Of a stretch of DNA of 17,620 nucleotides, positions 1 through 6,647 are shown one piece after another. The notes under the pieces were generated by a model that was not told the DNA's origin, did not search any database, and saw only the letters and a list, made by a program, of their open reading frames with translations. The number at the start of each line of letters is the position of its first letter. The first letter of the stretch is position 1. This DNA is from an uncultured Lachnospiraceae bacterium. Its GTDB lineage: Bacteria; Bacillota; Clostridia; Lachnospirales; Lachnospiraceae. Location: assembly GCA_902772565.1 (NCBI GenBank), contig CACYBJ010000201.1, forward strand, positions 1 to 17,620. The letters run 5' to 3'. The translations under genes were made by a program, and so were the position numbers.

Positions 1-1976
1 TATTCGACTACTCTTTCTTCGTCAAACAAAACCGTAAGCGAATCGTTAAATCCGTTGATGTCGGTTATGCGCCCCATGTCACCGTTAAAGATTCCGAGGC
101 CGCTTTCATATGCAATATTATACTGATTAAATCTTTTCCATTCAAGTTGATAGTCATTTTTAATCTGCATGACCTTGTCGCCCACACGGAACACGCGGTC
201 ACCCATCTGCTTTTCCGCCTTATTCCTCGAAGGAGGATTAAGGAACATCTGAAGCTGGCGGTTCAGATTCTCTACGCCCAGTTCTCCTTTTCGCATGGGG
301 GTAAGCACCTGAATATCAAAGGGATCGGCTTTCACATAGTTGGGAAAACTCTTGGGGCCGTTTGCAGAAAAAAGTCCTCTTACCGTATCCAAAACAAGTG
401 AATTCTGGTCTCTCCTCATGAGGAAGAAATCGCTTTTATTATCGAACGTTGGATGAATGCCTTCGTTGATTTTGTGAGCATTAAGAACTATGTCACTGGA
501 TTCATCCTGACGGAATATTTTATTCAATCTGACTGCAGGGATCACTCCGGAATCCACCATGTCACCCAGCACGTTTCCGGGACCCACACTTGGCAGCTGC
601 CTTGCATCTCCCGTGAAAATAAGCCTGGTGCCTACGGTAACCGCTTTAAGCAGCGCGTGCATGAGATGAATATCTATCATGGAAGCCTCATCTATGATTA
701 TTACGTCGGCATCCAAGGGGTCGGAGTCGTTCTTTTGAAATCCGAAGGAGGCAGATTCATTATCATCCATGTCACCGTTAGGAGCGAATTCCAGCATGCG
801 GTGAATGGTTCTTGCTTCCTCGCCGGTGGCCTCACTCATTCTTTTTGCCGCACGTCCCGTAGGTGCCGCAAGAAGTATTGAAAGACCTTCCTCTTTAAAC
901 ATTTTGATAATGGCTTTTAGTATGGTGGTCTTTCCTGTTCCGGGACCGCCGGTAATAATAAGGAGCGACCTGCAAAGGGCCTGCATCAGGGCATCTTCCT
1001 GAAGAGGATCCAGATTTATGCCTAAAGCCTGCTGCACATCGGCAATTCTGCGACCCGCAAGAGATTCGTTAATATCCTCCGTAAGGTTCAGATCGTTAAG
1101 CATTCTTGCAACGGCAAGTTCGGTATAGTAGAAGGATGAAAGATATACTCTTCTCTCTCCGTCCACGATTCTAACGATAAGCTTTCTTTGAATTGCCAGC
1201 TCGTCAATGAGTCTTTCAAGGTTTTCTACAGGGCCTCCGGTCAGTTCCAGAGTGTGTCTTAACAGAACCTCATCCGGCAGATAAGTATGGCCGGAAGTAC
1301 AGCCGGTGTTCATCATAAATATAAGGGCAGCTCGGCCGCGGAAATCGCTGTTCATGTCACAGCCTGTGAGGCGGGCGATTTCATCTGCCGTTTTAAAGCC
1401 CACGCCGGAAATGTCTTCTGCAAGGCGGTAGGGATTTTCCTCCAGAACACTGCGGGTTCTCTTGCCGTACTGTTTGTATATTTTAACTGCAAGATTGGTA
1501 CCGATGCCGAAACCGGAAAGGTACATCATTATCTCTCTGGCTTCTCTTTTTTCATTGAACTGTTCGTATATATCCCTTGCCTTGTTTTCGGAAATTCCTT
1601 TCACTTCCGCAAGACGTTCCGGTTCGTTTTCGATTATGTCAAAAGTGGCATCTCCGAACCTTCTTACTATTCTTTCCGCTAATGCTTTTCCAATGCCTTT
1701 TATGGCTCCGGAGCCAAGATACTTAAGCATAGATTCTCCGCTTTTCGGCACTGCGGATGTAAATCCGGTAACCTTAAGCTGTCTGCCGTAAACAGTATGA
1801 TCCGTGTACTCACCTTCCACGGAAATATACTCGCCCTCGCTTATGACAGGAAAAGAACCGACACAGGTCATTTCACCTGTTACATCTTTTTCCTTGTACG
1901 AAAGTTCAAGAACGGTATAACCGTTCTCGGAATTCCGGTAGACTATTCTTTCAACGTATCCTTCAAGTTTCTCCAT
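1..1976 (-). CDS. recD2: RecD2-type ATP-dependent DNA helicase, 3' end missing
   Basis: This is a superfamily 1B 5'-3' DNA helicase of the RecD2/YrrC type, the stand-alone form found in Firmicutes without RecBC, known from its family to act in DNA repair and fork maintenance. My translation from ATG at 1976 gives about 658 residues without a stop before the window edge. It begins MEKLEGYVERIVYRNSENGY, as RecD2 N-termini do. Helix-hairpin-helix segments (around GIGKALAERI and VKGISENKA) lie near residues 85-130. The Walker A motif GGPGTGKTT is near residues 342-350, Walker B IIIDEAS near 425, and TGDARQLPSVGPG follows. The last visible residues (GRITDINGF...VLFDEERVVE) belong to the accessory region before the final helicase motif, so roughly the last 80-130 residues lie outside. 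GGAG five bases before the ATG supports the start. It stands alone downstream of mreB. Confidence 0.93.
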   Translation of the reverse strand, partial: MEKLEGYVERIVYRNSENGYTVLELSYKEKDVTGEMTCVGSFPVISEGEYISVEGEYTDHTVYGRQLKVTGFTSAVPKSGESMLKYLGSGAIKGIGKALAERIVRRFGDATFDIIENEPERLAEVKGISENKARDIYEQFNEKREAREIMMYLSGFGIGTNLAVKIYKQYGKRTRSVLEENPYRLAEDISGVGFKTADEIARLTGCDMNSDFRGRAALIFMMNTGCTSGHTYLPDEVLLRHTLELTGGPVENLERLIDELAIQRKLIVRIVDGERRVYLSSFYYTELAVARMLNDLNLTEDINESLAGRRIADVQQALGINLDPLQEDALMQALCRSLLIITGGPGTGKTTILKAIIKMFKEEGLSILLAAPTGRAAKRMSEATGEEARTIHRMLEFAPNGDMDDNESASFGFQKNDSDPLDADVIIIDEASMIDIHLMHALLKAVTVGTRLIFTGDARQLPSVGPGNVLGDMVDSGVIPAVRLNKIFRQDESSDIVLNAHKINEGIHPTFDNKSDFFLMRRDQNSLVLDTVRGLFSANGPKSFPNYVKADPFDIQVLTPMRKGELGVENLNRQLQMFLNPPSRNKAEKQMGDRVFRVGDKVMQIKNDYQLEWKRFNQYNIAYESGLGIFNGDMGRITDINGFNDSLTVLFDEERVVE

Positions 1977-2016
1977 TACTGCTCCGTAGTCTGCTGTGTA
2001 GCACGGCATATGCCGC

Positions 2017-2070
2017 AAAAAAACAAGCGTGTAAAACAGAGGGAAGTTTCCCTGACTGTAATTTACACGC
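2017..2070 (-). terminator. Intrinsic terminator downstream of mreB
   Basis: GCGTGTAAA (2062-2070 read on the minus strand) pairs with TTTACACGC (2027-2035). An inner extension (ACAG/CTGT and GGGAA/TTCCC) gives a long hairpin with a two-base tip and small internal loops. It is followed on the minus strand by TTGTTTTTTT. It lies about 70 bases after the mreB stop and immediately before recD2, so it probably ends the mreB transcript. Confidence 0.75.
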
Positions 2071-2073
2071 TAT

Positions 2074-2082
2074 AGTATACCA
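2074..2082 (-). promoter_or_regulatory. Possible extended -10 promoter for recD2
   Basis: On the minus strand TGG-TATACT forms a plausible extended -10 element (TG one base before a five-of-six match to TATAAT). The -35 position has only a poor match (GAAAAT at 2097-2102). Transcription would start near 2067, inside the base of the mreB terminator hairpin, which makes the assignment uncertain. It is the only promoter-like element I see before recD2. Confidence 0.3.
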
Positions 2083-2142
2083 CATTCGGTGATTGAATTT
2101 TCATAAATATTATGATTTGCCTGCCGAAAATACGTTTCGGAC

Positions 2143-3147
2143 CTATGACTGCTTGAGTCCCTTTCTTCCCAGGACTTCAAGGTATCTTCCCGTGCCGACG
2201 GCAACGCACCTTCTGGGGTCATCTGCCACGGTTGTAAAGATACTTGTTTTTTCTTCCAGATAGTCCTCAAGTCCGCCGAGAAGCGCGCCACCACCCGTAA
2301 GAAGGATTCCTCTTTCGGCAATGTCAGATACAAGATCGGTCTGTACATGCTCGAATACGGAACGGATTGCATCTGCAATCTGGGCAACAGGCTCTGCAAG
2401 AGCTTCCGCAAGTTCATTGTTTGTAAGAGAGACTGTTTTCGGAAGGGCAGATACGATTTCGCGGCCCTTGATATCCATGGAAAGCGTCTCTTTCTTTTTA
2501 TAGCAGGTACCGATTTTGATTTTGATTTCTTCGGCGGTTCTGTTGGCAATATTTATCTGGAACTTGTTCCTTACATACTTAACAATAGCCTCATCAAAAT
2601 CATCACCGGCTACTTTTATGGATGTTGCGTAAACTATTCCGCCAAGACTGATAACAGCCACATCGGTTGTGCCACCGCCGATATCAACTATCATGTTTCC
2701 GCATGGTTTTGAAATATCGACTCCCGCACCGATGGCTGCTGCCAGAGGTTCTTCGATAAGTTCGACATATCTTGCTCCGGCCATATAAGTTGCATCTTCC
2801 ACTGCCTTACGTTCAACTTCGGTACTGCCGCAAGGAACGCAGACACTGATTACAGGCTTGAAAAACCTGTGCTTACCGATGGCTTTCTGGATAAAATACT
2901 TGAGCATTTTTTCCGTTACGGAGTAGTCGGAAATCACACCGTTTACAAGCGGCTTGACAGCCACAAGATTACCGGGAGTTCTTCCCAGCATTTCCTTGGC
3001 ATCTTCTCCGATTGCCTTAATTCTGTTTGTATCTTTATCATAGGCAACCACTGCCGGCTCATCAAGAATCACACCCCTGCCCTTAAGGTAAATCAGGATG
3101 TTGGATGTTCCGAGATCGATTCCTATGTCATTGGTTAAATTAAACAT
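2143..3147 (-). CDS. mreB: MreB/Mbl-family actin-like cell-shape protein
   Basis: This is a bacterial actin homologue that polymerises on ATP at the inner membrane face and directs lateral-wall synthesis. The 334-residue length is normal for MreB/Mbl. Phosphate-1 motif DIGIDLGTSN spans residues 7-16, the catalytic-glutamate segment EEP is at 132-134, phosphate-2 motif DIGGGTTD is at 155-162, and the adenosine motif TGGGALL is at 284-290. There is no mreC, mreD or minD neighbour. The gene stands alone with its own promoter and terminator, which resembles Bacillus mbl or mreBH more than the mreBCD operon copy, so the symbol is a family label. The N-terminus MFNLTNDIGIDLG fits the family, and GGA eight bases before the ATG is a modest ribosome-binding site. 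Confidence 0.95.
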   Translation of the reverse strand: MFNLTNDIGIDLGTSNILIYLKGRGVILDEPAVVAYDKDTNRIKAIGEDAKEMLGRTPGNLVAVKPLVNGVISDYSVTEKMLKYFIQKAIGKHRFFKPVISVCVPCGSTEVERKAVEDATYMAGARYVELIEEPLAAAIGAGVDISKPCGNMIVDIGGGTTDVAVISLGGIVYATSIKVAGDDFDEAIVKYVRNKFQINIANRTAEEIKIKIGTCYKKKETLSMDIKGREIVSALPKTVSLTNNELAEALAEPVAQIADAIRSVFEHVQTDLVSDIAERGILLTGGGALLGGLEDYLEEKTSIFTTVADDPRRCVAVGTGRYLEVLGRKGLKQS

Positions 3148-3193
3148 TATTGCGTCCTTTAGTTATGTTTTCTCTTTATTTGCATACAGAATT

Positions 3194-3221
3194 ATTATAT
3201 AGCCCGCGGAAATTATGTCAA
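3194..3221 (-). promoter_or_regulatory. Consensus sigma-A-type promoter of mreB
   Basis: TTGACA at 3216-3221 and TATAAT at 3194-3199, both perfect matches, are separated by 16 bases on the minus strand. Transcription would start near 3187, giving a leader of about 40 bases before the mreB ATG at 3147. The promoter lies within the 94-base gap after pflA, so mreB is transcribed independently of the pfl genes. I see no obvious terminator for pflA in this gap. Confidence 0.85.
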
Positions 3222-3241
3222 GACTCATCAAACCATTCTCA

Positions 3242-3991
3242 TTACAGCTCTGCGCCGAGTATCTTCTTGGCATTAAGGATACGGTCCTCTTCAGGAGGTT
3301 TTACACCTTCCTCCTCAAGCACATTTTTGATACCCAGTTCTTTCCATTTGAAGGTTCCAAGGGTGTGATACGGAAGCACTTCAACCTTTTCCACATTATC
3401 AAGAGTATCTATAAAGCTGCGAAGTGCATGAAGGTCTTCGTCAAAATCCGACCAGCCGGGAACAAGGACATGTCTGATCCAGACCGGCTTTTTGATATCG
3501 GAAAGGTAACGGCACATGTCAAGAATGTTTTCATTGGTACAGCCGGTAAGTTTTTTGTGTTTTTCGTTATCGATTTCCTTGATATCAACCAAAAGGAGAT
3601 CGGTATACTGCATCAGTTCCTCAAACTTCGCGAACCAGGACTCCTCTCTTGTAAAAGGATTGCAGGAAGTATCAAGACAGGTGTTTATGCCTCTCTTTTT
3701 GGCCTTCTTAAACAGTTCAAGAAGAAAATCGATCTGAAGCAGAGCCTCTCCGCCGCTCACTGTGATCCCGCCGTTGTCTTTCCAATAGGCCTTGTACTTT
3801 ACGGCTTTGTCAAGAAGCTCATCGGCGCTCATCCACTCGCCTTTTTTTCCTGCCCATGTATCGGGATTGTGGCAGTATCTGCAACGCATGTTGCAGCCCT
3901 GTAAAAATATCATGAATCTTACGCCCGGTCCGTCGGCAGATCCGAAGGATTCCACACTGTGAACCAAGCCTTTTCCGTTATATTCTGTCAT
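3242..3991 (-). CDS. pflA: Pyruvate formate-lyase activating enzyme (radical SAM)
   Basis: This cytosolic radical-SAM enzyme uses a [4Fe-4S] cluster and S-adenosylmethionine to place the glycyl radical on PflB under anaerobic conditions. Length is 249 residues, typical for PflA. The cluster motif CNMRCRYC gives C33, C37 and C40. The N-terminal VHSVESFGSADGPGVR (residues 10-25) and the glycine-rich SGGEALLQ (79-86) are hallmarks of the PflA group; VLPYHTLGTFKW lies near residues 205-216. GGAG six bases before the ATG confirms the start. It follows pflB in the same direction, but the pflB terminator lies between them, so pflA expression needs read-through or its own promoter. I found no strong promoter in the A+T-rich gap (3992-4117). 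Confidence 0.97.
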   Translation of the reverse strand: MTEYNGKGLVHSVESFGSADGPGVRFMIFLQGCNMRCRYCHNPDTWAGKKGEWMSADELLDKAVKYKAYWKDNGGITVSGGEALLQIDFLLELFKKAKKRGINTCLDTSCNPFTREESWFAKFEELMQYTDLLLVDIKEIDNEKHKKLTGCTNENILDMCRYLSDIKKPVWIRHVLVPGWSDFDEDLHALRSFIDTLDNVEKVEVLPYHTLGTFKWKELGIKNVLEEEGVKPPEEDRILNAKKILGAEL

Positions 3992-4005
3992 ATGTCACTC
4001 CACCT

Positions 4006-4036
4006 GCAGGCCTGAGTTCTACGATAGTACGCCTGC
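4006..4036 (-). other. Inverted repeat in the pflA leader
   Basis: On the minus strand GCAGGC (4031-4036) and GCCTGC (4006-4011) can pair around a 19-base loop that holds a smaller CTA/TAG stem. The structure ends three bases before the GGTGGAG ribosome-binding site (3997-4003). Whether it affects pflA translation is only a guess; the stem is short. Confidence 0.35.
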
Positions 4037-4117
4037 TGCACTACCGTGGGTTAACAATCTAACCGTTCATATTATCTTTTTAATTCTAACATAACGACAT
4101 TTAGAATTCTATCGATT

Positions 4118-4153
4118 AAACAAAAAAGGTCCGACATTTCTGCCGGACCTTTT
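4118..4153 (-). terminator. Intrinsic terminator downstream of pflB
   Basis: AAAAGGTCCG (minus strand, 4144-4153) pairs with CGGACCTTTT (4124-4133) around a ten-base loop, followed by a T run and GTTTAA. It lies about 48 bases after the pflB stop, separating pflB from pflA. Partial read-through would give lower pflA than pflB expression, as the catalytic activase requires. Confidence 0.9.
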
Positions 4154-4200
4154 GTTAGCTACTTAAAAGCTTAAAACCTGTAACTGTTTTAAATATCATT

Positions 4201-6465
4201 TTACAGTCTGCCGTGGCATGTTCTTGCGATAACGTCATCCTGCTGTTCCTTAGTAAGGTCGATGAACTTAACTGCATATCCTGATACACGGATTGTGAAG
4301 TTAGCATATTCTTCCTTCTCCGGATGAGCCTGAGCATCAAGAAGCTTTTCAACACCAAATACGTTAACGTTAAGGTGATGAGCGCCCTGAGCGAAGTATC
4401 CGTCAAGAACATTTACAAGGTTACCAACTCTTTCCTCATCTGTGTTTCCAAGAGCACCCGGGTTGATTGTCTGAGTATTTGAGATACCGTCAAGAGCCCA
4501 TGTGTAAGGAATCTTTGCAACTGAGTTAAGAGAAGCAAGAAGACCGTTCTGCTCTGCGCCGTATGCAGGGTTTGCACCCGGTGAGAATGGCTCTTTAGCC
4601 TTACGTCCGTTAGGTGTAGCACCTGTAGCCTTACCGTAAACAACGTTTGATGTGATAGTAAGGATGGATGTTGTAGGCTCTGCATTTCTGTATGTGTGAT
4701 GTTTCTTGATCTTCTTCATGAATGTATCAAGAAGCCATACTGCGATATCGTCTGCTCTATCGTCGTCGTTGCCGTACTTCGGGAAGTCTCCTTCAACTTC
4801 GAAATCTTTTGCAAGACCGTGATCGTCACGAACAACTTTAACCTTTGCATACTTGATAGCTGATAAGGAGTCAACTACATGTGAGAAACCTGCGATACCT
4901 GTTGCGAATGTACGACGTACATCTGTATCGATAAGAGCCATTTCAGCTGCTTCATAGTAGTACTTATCATGCATATAGTGAATAAGGTTGAGGCAGTTTA
5001 CATAGAGGCCTGCAAGCCACTCAAGGTAAAGATCGTATTTCTTAACAACCTCATCGTAATCAAGATAGTCTGATTTGATTGCCTCGTAGGCAGGACCAAC
5101 CTGAACGTAAGGAGTAAGTCCGTCAGCCTCGTCCTTACCGCCGTTGATAGCGTAAAGAAGAGCCTTTGCAAGGTTTGCTCTTGCGCCGAAGAACTGCATT
5201 TCCTTACCTGTCTGTGTAGCTGATACACAGCAGCAGATGCTGTAGTCATCGCCCCAAACCGGACGCATAACATCATCGTTCTCATACTGTACCGATGAAG
5301 TCTTGATAGAGATGAATGATGCATACTTTCTGAAGTTTTCGGGAAGTCTCTTGGAGTAAAGAACTGTAAGGTTCGGTTCCGGAGCAGGTCCCATGTTCTC
5401 AAGAGTATGAAGGAATCTGTAGTCGTTCTTTGTTACCATTGAACGTCCGTCGCCGCCAAGACCTGCAACTTCAAGTGTAGCCCAAACAGGATCGCCTGAG
5501 AAGAGCTGGTTGTAGGATTCGATTCTTGCGAACTTAACCATTCTGAGTTTCATTACGAAATGGTCGATGATTTCCTGGATTTCCTTCTCGGTTGCAACAC
5601 CGTTCTTAAGGTCTCTTTCAGCATAGATATCAAGGAAGGTGGAAACACGTCCTACTGACATTGCAGCACCGTTCTGAGTCTTGATAGCTGAAAGGTAACC
5701 AAAGTAAAGCCACTGAACAGCTTCCTTAAATGTCTTTGCGGGAGCAGAAATATCATAGCCGTAGGAAGCAGCCATAACCTTCATCTGCTTTAAGCACTTG
5801 ATCTGCATAGCGATTTCTTCACGGAGACGGATGATATCGTCTGTCATAACGCCGCAACCGCAGTTTGCAAGATCTTCCTGCTTCTTGGCAATAAGGAAAT
5901 CGATACCGTAAAGAGCAACTCTTCTGTAGTCACCTACGATACGGCCACGTCCGTATGTATCCGGAAGACCTGTTAAGATGTGAGCTTTTCTTGCTGCTCT
6001 GATTTCAGGAGTATATACAGAGAATACTGCATCAGAGTGAGTCTGATGATATTCTGTAAAGATCTTGTGAAGTTCCTTGTTCGGCTCATATCCGTACATT
6101 TCACAAGACTGCTCTGCCATTCTGATTCCACCGAAAGGCATGAATGCTCTCTTAAGAGGCTTGTCTGTCTGAAGACCAACGATTTTCTCAAGAGTCTTGT
6201 CTTCTTCATAAAGATAGCCCGGTGCATGTGATGTGATTGAAGATACGATATCTGTATCCATATCAAGCACGCCGTTCTTTGCACGCTGCTCTTTGAAGAG
6301 TTCCTGCAACTTGCCCCAGAGCTTGTCTGTAGCTTCAGTTGTTCCTTCAAGGAATGATTCATCGCCATCATAAGGTGTGTAGTTGTTCTGAATGAAGTCA
6401 CGTACGTTTACTTCTTCTTTCCAGAGACGACCCTGGAATGAATTCCACTGTTCACGAGTTTCCAT
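4201..6465 (-). CDS. pflB: Formate C-acetyltransferase (pyruvate formate-lyase)
   Basis: This glycyl-radical enzyme converts pyruvate and CoA to acetyl-CoA and formate, central to mixed-acid and butyrate fermentation in anaerobes. The protein has 754 residues, close to the usual 740-760. The radical glycine is G729 in RVSGYAV near the C-terminus, at the same distance from the end as in E. coli PflB. The active-site cysteines lie in SICCCVSATQ at 411-413; C412-C413, directly before the valine, match the usual pair, and C411 is an additional cysteine. FMPFGGIRM (108-116) and FFGARANLAKALLY (425-438) are family signatures. GGAGG nine bases before the ATG supports the start. The gene has a regulatory region at 6466-6647 directly after a Crp/Fnr-type gene and is followed by a terminator and pflA. 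Confidence 0.98.
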   Translation of the reverse strand: METREQWNSFQGRLWKEEVNVRDFIQNNYTPYDGDESFLEGTTEATDKLWGKLQELFKEQRAKNGVLDMDTDIVSSITSHAPGYLYEEDKTLEKIVGLQTDKPLKRAFMPFGGIRMAEQSCEMYGYEPNKELHKIFTEYHQTHSDAVFSVYTPEIRAARKAHILTGLPDTYGRGRIVGDYRRVALYGIDFLIAKKQEDLANCGCGVMTDDIIRLREEIAMQIKCLKQMKVMAASYGYDISAPAKTFKEAVQWLYFGYLSAIKTQNGAAMSVGRVSTFLDIYAERDLKNGVATEKEIQEIIDHFVMKLRMVKFARIESYNQLFSGDPVWATLEVAGLGGDGRSMVTKNDYRFLHTLENMGPAPEPNLTVLYSKRLPENFRKYASFISIKTSSVQYENDDVMRPVWGDDYSICCCVSATQTGKEMQFFGARANLAKALLYAINGGKDEADGLTPYVQVGPAYEAIKSDYLDYDEVVKKYDLYLEWLAGLYVNCLNLIHYMHDKYYYEAAEMALIDTDVRRTFATGIAGFSHVVDSLSAIKYAKVKVVRDDHGLAKDFEVEGDFPKYGNDDDRADDIAVWLLDTFMKKIKKHHTYRNAEPTTSILTITSNVVYGKATGATPNGRKAKEPFSPGANPAYGAEQNGLLASLNSVAKIPYTWALDGISNTQTINPGALGNTDEERVGNLVNVLDGYFAQGAHHLNVNVFGVEKLLDAQAHPEKEEYANFTIRVSGYAVKFIDLTKEQQDDVIARTCHGRL

Positions 6466-6498
6466 AACAAAATACCTCCGTTTTAAATTCTTTTTTTA

Positions 6499-6516
6499 CT
6501 GTCTCTTTTTCGACAG
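6499..6516 (-). other. Small hairpin in the pflB leader
   Basis: CTGTC and GACAG on the minus strand pair around an eight-base A-rich loop (GAAAAAGA). It lies about 35 bases before the pflB start codon, upstream of the GGAGG. There is no U run, so it is not a terminator. It may stabilise the 5' end of the mRNA; function is not shown by sequence. Confidence 0.4.
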
Positions 6517-6535
6517 ATTATTCAGTTCATTTTTA

Positions 6536-6554
6536 AAAACATTTGAAATGTTTT
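6536..6554 (-). other. Dyad in the pflB leader
   Basis: AAAACATTT and AAATGTTTT flank a single central base, making a 19-bp dyad at about +8 to +26 from the predicted pflB start of transcription. As RNA it could form an A-U-rich stem-loop with a few following U residues. As DNA it could be a second regulator-binding site immediately downstream of the -10 box. I cannot decide between these. Confidence 0.4.
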
Positions 6555-6568
6555 CTTGTTGTATCTTG

Positions 6569-6574
6569 ATTATA
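6569..6574 (-). promoter_or_regulatory. pflB promoter, perfect -10 without -35
   Basis: TATAAT is present on the minus strand at 6569-6574, predicting a transcription start near 6561-6562 and a leader of about 97 bases. Seventeen bases upstream there is no resemblance to TTGACA (CCGCTT). That region instead forms one arm of the palindrome at 6595-6610. A good -10 with no -35 is typical of activator-dependent promoters. Confidence 0.65.
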
Positions 6575-6582
6575 TACTAACC

Positions 6583-6617
6583 AAAAAATAAAGCGGTAAC
6601 AATTGTTACCACTTTAT
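6583..6617 (-). terminator. Intrinsic terminator of the Crp/Fnr-family gene
   Basis: As minus-strand RNA, bases 6617 to 6588 form a 13-bp stem with an AAUU loop. The single position that is mismatched as DNA (A6611 against C6594) becomes a U-G pair in this RNA, but would be A-C in plus-strand RNA. A six-base U run follows (6583-6588, the first base being in the stem). The strand-specific pairing favours termination of the upstream regulator gene, which stops at 6648. Confidence 0.75.
6595..6610. promoter_or_regulatory. Candidate operator of a Crp/Fnr-type activator
   Basis: GGTAACAATTGTTACC is a perfect 16-bp palindrome. Its centre is 40-41 bases upstream of the start predicted from the pflB TATAAT box, the spacing used by class II Crp/Fnr activation, and the promoter lacks a -35 element. 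The neighbouring gene encodes a Crp/Fnr-family protein. The half-site does not match the classical FNR (TTGAT) or CRP (TGTGA) half-site, but the regulator's recognition helix also differs from both. The site is embedded in the terminator stem, so its conservation could come from either role. Confidence 0.5.
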
Positions 6618-6642
6618 AAAAATATTAAAAAATTTTAAAAAA
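6618..6642. promoter_or_regulatory. Phased A-tracts upstream of the pflB promoter
   Basis: Runs of five, six and six A residues on the plus strand (6618-6622, 6627-6632, 6637-6642) are centred about ten bases apart, one helical turn. They lie at about -56 to -80 from the predicted pflB start. Such spacing is known to bend DNA, and T/A-rich tracts here may act as an UP-like element contacted by RNA polymerase alpha. They follow the regulator stop codon directly. Confidence 0.5.
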
Positions 6643-6647
6643 TTGTT

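Noticed and set aside
3215..3904. Long plus-strand open frames antisense to pflA, mreB, recD2 and trpS (for example 3215-3904, 1287-1682, 15380-15895)
   Set aside because: They mirror well-supported minus-strand genes, carry no recognisable domain and lack ribosome-binding sites.
6595..6610. Palindrome as a classical FNR, CRP or Rex site
   Set aside because: Half-sites do not match TTGAT, TGTGA or the TTGTTAA-type Rex sequence. Only a non-classical Crp/Fnr site remains plausible.
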